Origin: an uncultured Rikenellaceae bacterium
GTDB lineage: Bacteria > Bacteroidota > Bacteroidia > Bacteroidales > Rikenellaceae
Length of the DNA: 47,954 nt
Assembly (NCBI GenBank): GCA_946486375.1
Contig: CAMLTW010000016.1
Span: 1 to 47,954 of the forward strand
Direction: 5' to 3'
Below the pieces are notes generated by a model. The model saw nothing but the letters and a program-made list of their open reading frames with translations. It did no database searches and had not been told where the DNA came from. The first letter of the stretch is position 1, and each line of letters starts with the position of its first letter. The position numbers were made by a program, and so were the translations under genes. This document shows positions 24,798 to 32,700 of the stretch, piece by piece.

Positions 24798-24829
24798 CAA
24801 ATATACCCAATATTCCGTTCCGGTCGAAA
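24798..24829 (-). promoter_or_regulatory. promoter of the kinase/VWA/pseudokinase operon
   Basis: On the minus strand TTTC (24829-24826), 20 bases, TATATTTG (24805-24798): an exact -7 with a one-mismatch -33, about 45 bases before the kinase start. Confidence 0.65.
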
Positions 24830-25039
24830 CGGTTTTCCGAAAAGACGCGCTTTTCACTCCCCGCAGCCGCCCTGCACGCCTTTCGGTCCCAGCCCGTTCC
24901 GTTTTTCCGCCGACCGATCCGCTCCCCGGCAAGCGGTCTTCCGCCTTTTTCGGAATCTTTCCGCGTCCCCGGCCTTTCCGGATAGCAGATTCGCCGGTTT
25001 CCCGTCATGACCGGCGCCGTCCGTCGCGTATTACCCTGC

Positions 25040-25069
25040 AAAAAAGCCGGAGCCTTCCGGCCCCGGCTT
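25040..25069 (-). terminator. Rho-independent terminator of the aromatic operon
   Basis: On the minus strand AAGCCGGGGCC, tetraloop GGAA, GGCTCCGGCTT and a T-run: an 11-bp stem with one G-U pair, starting about 20 bases after the DAHP synthase stop. Confidence 0.92.
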
Positions 25070-25089
25070 CCCGCAACGGCGTTTCCGCG

Positions 25090-26151
25090 CTATCTTTTGT
25101 TCATCACCTGGTTCTGGCGGTTGATGCTTTCAAGGTGGATCGCCTCGAGGATGGTGGACAGGAAATCCCGGCTCAGCCGCAGTTTGCCGGACTGGGCCAG
25201 CACCCGTTCCACGATGTCGCCCCACCGGCCGCTCTGCAGGATCGTCACGTTGTTGTCCCGCTTCACTTCCCCGATCTTTTCGGCGATGTCCATCCGGCGG
25301 CTCAGCAAATCGTACAGCTCGGCGTCGATCTGGTCGATCTGCGCCCGGAAACCGTCGAGCGCCTGCACGAATTCCGGCTTGTCCACGGCCTCTTTCCGCC
25401 ATTTGACGGCCCGGAGCATCGTTTCCAGGTCGGAAGGGGTGAGCTGCTGGGAAGCATCGCTCCAGGCCTTTTCCGGGCAGACGTGGCTTTCGACGATCAG
25501 CCCGTCGTAGTTGAGGTCGGCGCTTTTCTGGGCTACCTCCAGCAGGCCGTCCCGCCGTCCCACGATGTGCGACGGGTCGCAGATCATCGGCAGGCCGGGC
25601 ATCCGGCGGCGCATCTCGATGGCCAGGTGCCACATGGGATTATTGCGGTAGTTGCCCCCGATGGCCGAAAAGCCCCGGTGGATCAGACCGATGTTCTCGA
25701 TCCCGACCTTCTGAAGACGCTGAACGGCTCCCACCCAAAGTTCGATGTCCGGATTCATCGGGTTCTTGATGAGCACCGTGACGTTGCTTCCCCGCAGGGC
25801 GTCGCAGATGTCCTGCACGCTGAACGGGTTCACCGTCGTCCGGGCGCCCACCCACAGTACGTCCACGCCGAATTCCAGCGCTCCTTCCACATGTTTGGAG
25901 GTCGCTACCTCGACGGCGATCGGCAGCCCGGTGATTTCCTTCGCCCGGGCCATCCAGGCCAACCCCTTCAGGCCCACGCCCTCGAAGGTTCCCGGCCGCG
26001 TCCGGGGTTTCCACACGCCTGCGCGCAGCACGTCCACCAGCCCTGTCGCGGCGATCCGCCGGCAGGTTTCCAGCGTCTGTTCCTCCGTTTCCGCGCTGCA
26101 CGGCCCGGAGATGATGACGGGTCTTTTCCGTCTCAAGTCAAAAGTTTCCAT
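25090..26151 (-). CDS. DAHP synthase / chorismate mutase fusion
   Basis: A 353-residue bifunctional enzyme. Residues 1-260 are a type I-beta (KDO8P-like) 3-deoxy-D-arabino-heptulosonate 7-phosphate synthase, the first step of the shikimate pathway. Motifs include ISGPCSAE, RAGVWKPRTRPGTFEG and CDPSHIVGRRD. Residues 265-353 are an AroQ-type chorismate mutase (IDQIDAELYDLLSRRMDIAE, then GEVKRDNNVTILQ), the branch step to Phe and Tyr. This fusion is typical of Bacteroidetes; the mutase part often also gives feedback control. It is the last gene of the operon, 82 bases after tyrA, with a strong terminator downstream. Confidence 0.95.
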   Translation of the reverse strand: METFDLRRKRPVIISGPCSAETEEQTLETCRRIAATGLVDVLRAGVWKPRTRPGTFEGVGLKGLAWMARAKEITGLPIAVEVATSKHVEGALEFGVDVLWVGARTTVNPFSVQDICDALRGSNVTVLIKNPMNPDIELWVGAVQRLQKVGIENIGLIHRGFSAIGGNYRNNPMWHLAIEMRRRMPGLPMICDPSHIVGRRDGLLEVAQKSADLNYDGLIVESHVCPEKAWSDASQQLTPSDLETMLRAVKWRKEAVDKPEFVQALDGFRAQIDQIDAELYDLLSRRMDIAEKIGEVKRDNNVTILQSGRWGDIVERVLAQSGKLRLSRDFLSTILEAIHLESINRQNQVMNKR

Positions 26152-26233
26152 GATTATCCTTTTTTCCGTTCTCGTTTTCCTTCCGTTCTCCGTCCGGCCT
26201 TCGCCGCCGGGCGGCCCGAGTCCGCTCCCTCGG

Positions 26234-27073
26234 TCATTCGATGATCTTCCGGATATTGTTCGCCTTCTCCATCGTGGCCCGCAGCCCCGCCGTGTCGTCC
26301 CGTTCCAGCATCTTCCGGATGATCTGCAACTGGTGGATGTGTTCCCGCAGCACGTCGAGCACGTTGTACTTGTTCTGCATGAAGATCGGCAGCCACGTGT
26401 CCGGGGAGCTTTTCGCCAGCCGGACGGTGCTCTCGAACCCCCCGCCGGCCAGGTCGAAAATGTGGGATTCCTCGCGTTCCTTCTCCAGCACCGTCAGCGC
26501 CAGCGCGAAGGAAGTGATGTGCGAAATGTGGCTGATGTAGGCCGTGTGCGTATCGTGTTCCTCCGCCCCCATGTACTTGACCGGCATCCCGATTTCGGCG
26601 TAGATCCGTTCGGCCAGCGCCAGCGCGTCCGGATCGCTCGCCTCCCGGTCGCAGACGACGACCGTCCGTCCCGTAAAGCCGCCCCTGACCGCCGCTTCGG
26701 GGCCGCTGTACTCCGTCCCCCACATCGGATGGGTCGCCACGAAACGTCCCCGCCGCGGGTGCTGCGAAATGATGTCGCAAAGCTCCTGTTTGGTGGAACC
26801 CATGTCCATCACCACCTGCCGGTCGATCCGGTTCAGCACCTTCACCGCCAGCATCGGAATGGCGCTCACGGGCACCGCCAGCACGATCAGGTCGGCGTAG
26901 GGAATCGCCTCCTCGAACGTCATCATCCGATCCACCAGCCCCAGTTCGAGCGCCTTCTCGGCGTTCGCCCGACTGTTGTCCACCCCGGCCACCTCTTCGC
27001 AGAGGCCGTGTTCCTTCAGCGAGAGGGCGAAAGAGCCCCCGATCAGCCCGATACCTATTACTGCCGCTTTCAT
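26234..27073 (-). CDS. tyrA: prephenate dehydrogenase
   Basis: A 279-residue NAD(P)-dependent enzyme converting prephenate to 4-hydroxyphenylpyruvate on the way to tyrosine. The Rossmann motif is GIGLIGGSFALSL (residues 7-19), followed by VLAVPVSAIP, the conserved ATHPMWGTEYSGPE and the helical domain with THTAYISHISHI. The ATG at 27073 sets the glycine motif at the expected place; the frame is open further upstream inside the aminotransferase gene. There is no ACT or chorismate mutase domain, consistent with the mutase being fused to the next gene. It lies 59 bases after the aminotransferase. Confidence 0.95.
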   Translation of the reverse strand: MKAAVIGIGLIGGSFALSLKEHGLCEEVAGVDNSRANAEKALELGLVDRMMTFEEAIPYADLIVLAVPVSAIPMLAVKVLNRIDRQVVMDMGSTKQELCDIISQHPRRGRFVATHPMWGTEYSGPEAAVRGGFTGRTVVVCDREASDPDALALAERIYAEIGMPVKYMGAEEHDTHTAYISHISHITSFALALTVLEKEREESHIFDLAGGGFESTVRLAKSSPDTWLPIFMQNKYNVLDVLREHIHQLQIIRKMLERDDTAGLRATMEKANNIRKIIE

Positions 27074-27132
27074 CGTCTTTTCTTTCTCCTGCCTGCCCGG
27101 TCGGAAAACTCCGGCTTCGGGCCCGCCGTCCT

Positions 27133-28314
27133 TTATTTTTTCAATCCGTTTTCGATTTTCGCCAGCGCCTTGTCGAACACCGCTTCGGGGGCGCACAGGC
27201 TGATGCGCAGGTAGCGTTCCCCCTCCGAGCCGAAGATGCCCCCCGGCGTGATGAACACGCCGCAATCGTACAGGATCCGGTCGCTGTACGCATAGCAGTC
27301 GTCGCTCCCCTCCGGCAGCCGGCCCCAGACGAACAACCCCGCCTGATCCTTCGAATACGTGCATCCGAGGACATCCATGATCGCATAAGCCCGATCCTGC
27401 CGTCCGAAATACGTCCGGTTCAGTTCCGCATACCATTCCCGGCCCAGCCCCAGCGCCGCAACCGCCGCAGACTGCAGGGGCCGGAACATCCCCGAATCCA
27501 TGTTGCTCCGGAAACGCAGCACGTCGTCGATCCTTTGCTTCGCCCCGGCCACCATGCCGATCCGCCAGCCGGCCATGTTGTGGCTCTTGCTGAGGGAATT
27601 GAGTTCCAGCGCCACGGCTTTCGCCCCCGGCACCGACAGCAGGCTCATCGGGTTTTCGTTCCGGATGAAGCTGTACGGGTTGTCGTGGACGACGAGCAGA
27701 TTATGTTTTGTCGCAAATGATACAATTTTCTCGAACAGTTCCCGTGTCGGCAGGGCCCCTGTCGGCATGTGGGGGTAATTGACCATCATCATCTTCACTC
27801 CGTCCAGTCCGGCTTTCTCGATGGCCTCGAAATCGGGCATCCAGCCCCCCGCTTCGGTCAGCCGGTAGTCCGTGCAGACGCCCCCCGCCAGCGTGGCCGC
27901 CGAACGGTACGTCGGATAACCGGGGTTGGGGATCAGCACCCGGTCGCCCGGATTCAGGTAGGTCATGCAGATGTGCATCAGCCCCTCCTTCGATCCCATG
28001 AGCGGCAGGATTTCCGCGGCCGGGTCGAGTTCCACGCCGTAGCGCTCCCGGTACCAGCGGGCGAACGCCTCCCGCAGCATGGGCGTCCCCTTGTTGGGCT
28101 GGTAGGAGTGGGTGTCGGGCCGGGCCGCTTCCGAGGCGAGCTCCGCGACGATGTCCGGATGGGGCGGCAGGTCGGGGCCTCCGATGCCGAGGTTGATGAT
28201 TTCCTTTCCCGCGGCCCGCATCCCGTCGATCTCCCGCAGTTTGCGCGAAAAGAAATATTCGCTGATGCCGCCCAGCCGCTGCGAGGGCGCTATGTTCAGG
28301 GCTTCCGTTTCCAT
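27133..28314 (-). CDS. class I/II aminotransferase (aromatic pathway)
   Basis: A 393-residue fold-type I PLP enzyme. The PLP lysine is in SLSKSHNMAGWRIG, and other motifs are NYPHMPTGA (the family NxPxNP region with substitutions), VVHDNPYSF, and the C-terminal RISLCAPE with the carboxylate-binding arginine. Its place between pheA and tyrA suggests that it transaminates phenylpyruvate and 4-hydroxyphenylpyruvate, the last step to Phe and Tyr. Sequence alone does not exclude related amino acids. The operon spacing is 10 bases after pheA. Confidence 0.93.
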   Translation of the reverse strand: METEALNIAPSQRLGGISEYFFSRKLREIDGMRAAGKEIINLGIGGPDLPPHPDIVAELASEAARPDTHSYQPNKGTPMLREAFARWYRERYGVELDPAAEILPLMGSKEGLMHICMTYLNPGDRVLIPNPGYPTYRSAATLAGGVCTDYRLTEAGGWMPDFEAIEKAGLDGVKMMMVNYPHMPTGALPTRELFEKIVSFATKHNLLVVHDNPYSFIRNENPMSLLSVPGAKAVALELNSLSKSHNMAGWRIGMVAGAKQRIDDVLRFRSNMDSGMFRPLQSAAVAALGLGREWYAELNRTYFGRQDRAYAIMDVLGCTYSKDQAGLFVWGRLPEGSDDCYAYSDRILYDCGVFITPGGIFGSEGERYLRISLCAPEAVFDKALAKIENGLKK

Positions 28315-28324
28315 GTTTTCCGCG

Positions 28325-29200
28325 TTATTTTAAATTCGTGCCTTTCCGATAGACGCCGTACACGTGCAGCTCTTCCGAAGCCTCCCGCATGGCGTCGAGG
28401 GTGTTGATGAACACTTCCACGTTCCCGAACTCCATGTCCACGTGGAACATGTAGTGCCACGGCTCGCTCGGAATGGGGTAGGACTGGAGCTTGGTCATGT
28501 TGATATCGCTGTTCTCCATCGCCCGGAGCACGCGCAGCAGGGAGCCGTGCTCGTGGTCGGTCTTGAAGTAAAGCGACGCCTTGTCGGCGTTGTGCGCGAC
28601 GATGTCCCCGTTTTTGGGCGCCACGATCAGGAAACGGGTGTAGTTGTTCTTGATGGTGTGGATGTCCTCCGCCAGGATGTTCATCCCGAACAGCCGGGCC
28701 GCCAGCTCGCCCGCAATGGCCGCCGCATTCCGGGAGCCGCTCTCGGCCAGCTCCCTGGCGCTCAGGGCCGTGTCTTCCGTTTCCACCAGCTTCCACGGCT
28801 TGGCGTCGAGGTAGTCCACGCATTGCAGCAGGGCCATGGGATGGGAATGGACTTCGGTCACGTCCTCCAGCCTCACCCCCGGATTGGCCATCAGATGCTG
28901 ACGGATCAGCAGGTAGCTTTCCCCGACGATTTTCAGCCGGCTGTTCTGCAGGATGCTGTAATTGGGCAGGATGCTGCCCGCGATGGAATTCTCGATGGCC
29001 ATCACCCCCAGATCGGCCGTCCCTTCCTCCACGGCCGCGGCCACCTGCCGGAACGTGGCGCAGGGCACCGTTTCGATGTCGTCGCCCAGGCACCCCTGCG
29101 CCACGATCTGATGGAAACATCCTTCGTACCCCTGAATCGCCACCCGCGGCTTCACGCCCCGTTTCCGGGAAGCGACCTGCGTCGCCAAATCTTCGTTCAT
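28325..29200 (-). CDS. pheA: prephenate dehydratase
   Basis: A 291-residue monofunctional prephenate dehydratase, which makes phenylpyruvate. The catalytic domain starts at RVAIQGYEGCFHQ, with GVMAIENSIAGSILPNY and the catalytic loop NYTRFLIVAP (Thr-Arg-Phe). The C-terminal 90 residues are an ACT domain (GSLLRVLRAMENSDINMTKL, ESYPI-like SYPIPSEPW), where phenylalanine usually binds for feedback inhibition. It is the first gene of the aromatic operon. Its start lies 14 bases after an attenuator hairpin preceded by a Phe/Tyr-rich leader peptide. Confidence 0.96.
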   Translation of the reverse strand: MNEDLATQVASRKRGVKPRVAIQGYEGCFHQIVAQGCLGDDIETVPCATFRQVAAAVEEGTADLGVMAIENSIAGSILPNYSILQNSRLKIVGESYLLIRQHLMANPGVRLEDVTEVHSHPMALLQCVDYLDAKPWKLVETEDTALSARELAESGSRNAAAIAGELAARLFGMNILAEDIHTIKNNYTRFLIVAPKNGDIVAHNADKASLYFKTDHEHGSLLRVLRAMENSDINMTKLQSYPIPSEPWHYMFHVDMEFGNVEVFINTLDAMREASEELHVYGVYRKGTNLK

Positions 29201-29213
29201 AATCCCCGATGCT

Positions 29214-29252
29214 TAAAACAAACGATCCCGGCCTTTTTCCAAAGACCGGGAT
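29214..29252 (-). terminator. attenuator terminator in the pheA leader
   Basis: On the minus strand ATCCCGGTCTTT, tetraloop GGAA, AAAGGCCGGGAT (one U-G pair, 12-bp stem) followed by CGTTTGTTTT. The 5' arm CCCGGTCT (29250-29243) is also complementary to AGACCGGG (29302-29295) within the leader-peptide codons 21-23. So an 8-bp antiterminator can form in its place. Confidence 0.88.
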
Positions 29253-29281
29253 TCTTTTCTATTTACGATTGTCGTTCACGA

Positions 29282-29362
29282 TTAACAATGAAAACCCGGT
29301 CTGCTTTTGGTAAAGTAGAAGTAATAAAAGAAGAAACCAAAATAAGACCAAGCCTGTATCAT
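29282..29362 (-). CDS. Phe/Tyr leader peptide of the aromatic operon
   Basis: A 26-codon frame (ATG at 29362, TAA at 29282) containing SYFGFFFYYFYF: 7 Phe and 4 Tyr in the whole peptide, 10 of them in codons 7-17. Ribosomes that stall there when charged tRNA-Phe or tRNA-Tyr is short would leave codons 21-23 (AGACCGGG) free to pair with the terminator's 5' arm, so transcription would run into pheA. Fast translation to the stop would cover those codons and let the terminator form. It starts about 30 bases after an exact -7 element. This is classical amino-acid attenuation, read directly from sequence. Confidence 0.9.
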   Translation of the reverse strand: MIQAWSYFGFFFYYFYFTKSRPGFHC

Positions 29363-29390
29363 CGCTTTCGACGCCCTTTTTTCAACACCG

Positions 29391-29421
29391 CAAATGTAGG
29401 ATAAAAAAACAAGTTTCCAAT
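29391..29421 (-). promoter_or_regulatory. promoter of the aromatic operon
   Basis: On the minus strand ATTG (29421-29418), 19 bases, TACATTTG (29398-29391): exact -7, near-consensus -33, about 30 bases upstream of the leader peptide. Confidence 0.78.
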
Positions 29422-29724
29422 CGCCGGAACCGGTTTTTTCACATTTTTCGGGAATTTTCACACATTTCCCCGCTTTTCGTTAAAAATGCAAAACCGGTGC
29501 CGCGGCGGAAAACGTCGAGGCGAAGCGGCCCCGGCAAGGGAGGTGAGTGCAACTGTCCCGGCGCGATGAAGCTTCCGCGAACGCCTCCGGGCAACCCGAT
29601 CTCTCCGGAGCGGCTTCCGCCCGGAAGATTTTCGCGGCCCTTCCGGTTTTCCGGCGCAGCCCCCCGGATGGTCGCCGTGCGATCCGGTTTCCCCGAAGAA
29701 ACCCGGCAGGGCCGCCTCCTCCGG
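29422..29724. other. intergenic, no gene seen
   Basis: The 300 bases between the aromatic operon promoter and the 3' end of the hybrid regulator show no credible gene. No clear terminator for the regulator was found. A long frame antisense to the regulator begins here but is a by-product of GC-rich codon use. Confidence 0.6.
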
Positions 29725-32700
29725 CTATGGCTCCGCCCCGGTTCCGCTTTCCGCCTCCGGCTTTTCCCTGCGCCGAAGCTCCTCCCGGTACCGGGAAGGA
29801 CTGACCCCGTACTTCTGGCGGAAGCAGCGGGCGAAATAGCCCGGATCGCCGAACCCCACCCGGTAGGCTACCTCCTTCAGGCTGTGCCCCCCGGCCGCGA
29901 TCAGCCGGGCCGCCTGCTGCAGCCGGAACTCCCGGATGAATTCCACCAGCGACAGCCCGGTGAGGCTCTTCAGTTTCTTATACAACAGCGAATGGCTGAT
30001 GCAGGTGGCTTCGCACAAATCGCCGATCCGGATATCCGTTTCGGTCAGGCGGGCTTCGAGGTACTCCGTCAGGCGGCCCAGCCAGCGGTTGTCCTCCGGC
30101 GTCACGCCCGGAACGCGGTCCTCCGTCCGGGCTCCCAGATCGGTCAGGGATGCGCTGTAATACCGCTGAAGGCGTTTGCGCTGTTCCAGCAGGGCGGCGA
30201 TGCGCAGCAGCAGGAACGCCCCGCCGAAGGGCTTGGTGAGGTAATCGTCCGCCCCGGCCTCGAAAGCCCGCTTCCGGTCATCCTCCCCGCCGAGCGCGGT
30301 CAGGATGACCACCGGAATGTGGCTGGTGCGGAAGTCGCCTTTCAGGGCGCGGACGAAGGCGATCCCGTCCGTCCCCGGCATCAGGATGTCCGAAACGATC
30401 AGATCGGGCAGGGAACGCCCGGCGACCTCGAGGGCCTCCCGTCCGTCGGCGGCGCTCCGGATCCGGTAATGTCTCCCCAGCAGGCCGCAAAGGTATTCCC
30501 GCAGCTCGACGTTGTCTTCCGCCACGAGGATTTCCGCGTCCTGTTTTTCCGGTTCCGCTCCCGGCGGTTTCACGGCGAGGGAAACGTCTTCCTCTCCGGC
30601 GCCCTCTTCCGTCCGGTCCGCGAACGTCAACCGTTCGTCCGCCGGATCGAAATGTTCCCGCCCCTTCCGGAAAACCACGCGGAAGGTCGTTCCGCGTCCC
30701 GGAAGGCTCTCCAGCCGGATATCTGCCCCCAGCATCCCGCACAGCTCCTTCGTCAGGGCCAGCCCGATGCCGGTTCCGCGCTGCAACCCGCCCTTTCCGG
30801 CGGACGTACTGTAAAAGGGCGTGAACAGCCGGTTCAGCCGCGACCGGGGAATCCCGATCCCTTCGTCCCGCACTGTCAGGGTCACCGTATCGCGCCCCTC
30901 CGTCAGGGAAACGTACACCGTTTTTCCGGACGGGGTGAATTTCAGGGCATTGGAAAGCAGGTTGCTGACGATCATTTCCAGCTTGTCCCGGTCGGCCCAC
31001 AACACGGTTTCCGGCGAAACCCCGTCCGCGAATTCCAGCCGGACGCCCTGTCTGCGGGCGGCGGCCAGAAACCCTTCCCGCACCTGTCCGACGAACCGGC
31101 CCGGAACCACGGGTTCGAGCTTCAGCTTCATGCCCCCCAGCTGTATTTTCCGGAAATCGAGCAACTGGTTCACCAGCCGCAGCAGCCGCAGCGTGTTCCG
31201 CCGCACGGTGTGCAACTGTTCCGCCGCTGCCGGCGGCAGGCTTTCCGTTTCCAGCAGGTGTTCCACCGGGGCGTGGATCAGGGTGAGCGGCGTGCGTATC
31301 TCGTGGGAAATGTCCGTGAAGAATTTCAGTTTCAGCCCCGTCATCTCCCGTTCCATCCGGATGCGGTTTCGCAGCCGGTAAAGGGTGAAGAGGATATAAA
31401 ATGTAACACTTATTACAATCAAAATCGCCAGCGCCCACAGCAGCCGGCCGGCCACGCTCTGTCCGAAGGGGGGCAGGACGACGATCGGGAGGGTGCGTTC
31501 GTTGTCGCACCAGACGCCGTCGCCGTTGGTGGAACGCACCCGGAACAGGTAGCGGCCCGGCGGCAGGTTGGTATAGGTGACGGTGCGGTTCGTGCCCCGG
31601 TCGTTCCACTGCGGCTCGAAGCCCTCCAGCCGGCAGGCGTATCGGATCTTTTTCGGGTTGCGGTAATCGAGGGCCGTGAATTCGAGGGTGAACACCGATT
31701 GCCGGTGGGTGAGGGTGATGCGGGGCGCAACGGCCACGCTTTCATGCAGAATGCCGGAACCGTCGCCGGGGCGCACTTCTCGGTTGAAAAGCAGAAACCG
31801 GCTGAAATAAAGCGGAGGGACGAAATCGCTTTTCCGCACCGCTTCGGGACGGAACTCCACCACCCCTTCGTCGCAGCCGAACAGGAGATTGCCCGTGCTG
31901 TCCCGGCAGGCGATCCCCGCCGTAAAATCCTTGTCTCCCAGCCGGTCGTCCCGGTACTGCTCCCACGTTTCGGTGTCGGGCCGGAAACGGATCAGGCCGT
32001 GCCCGGTCGCCATCCAGACGCATCCCGCCGAATCCTCCTCGAAGGCCCAGATCAGATCGGAGGGAAACCCGGTCAGGGAATTGTACTTTTTCAGCGCATA
32101 CCCCGTCCCGCCGTCCTTTCCTCCCTCCTCCGCGACGGTCGCCCGGTTCACCCCGCCGCCGAGGGTGCCGATCCAGATATCCCCCTGCGACGAACGGAAA
32201 AGGCTCTGGACGTTGTTGGTGGAAAGGGAAGCGGTATCGCCGGGCACATGGCAAAGCGGACGGAAAACCAGTTCTTCCGGCCGACCGGAATCCTCCCGGA
32301 AAACGAGCACCCCGTCGGGCGAAGCGGCCCAGAGCCGTCCCCGGCCGTCGGAAACGATAGCCCGGATGCGCCGGAAACGTTCGGCAGGATAGTTCTGAAG
32401 CCGGTTCCCGGCATGGATGAACCGGAACCGGCCCTCCGCGTCGCGTTCCGCCCGGTTGAGCCCTCCGCCCCATGTCCCGGCCCAGATTCGGCCCAGCGTG
32501 TCCCGGAAGAGCGAAAACACGGCGTCGGAACTCAGGCTGTACGGATCGTCCTCCCGGTGCCGGAAACGTTCCACCCGGTACTCGTGCGTCCCGCCGGGAC
32601 GGGGAACCAGCCTCATCAGCCCGTTGTAACGGGTGCCGAGCCACACCGCCCCGGACGTGTCCTGCACCATGGCGAACACCACCTCGTTCAACGGTTCCCG

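Noticed and set aside
24750-24932. N-terminal extension of the WG-repeat kinase
   Set aside because: The extension overlaps the predicted promoter at 24798-24829 and is low-complexity; the kinase fold starts after the ATG at 24749.
22183-25041. A single 952-residue protein ending in the VWA domain
   Set aside because: The N-terminal two thirds are an off-frame reading of the kinase gene. The VWA protein has its own ATG at 23085.
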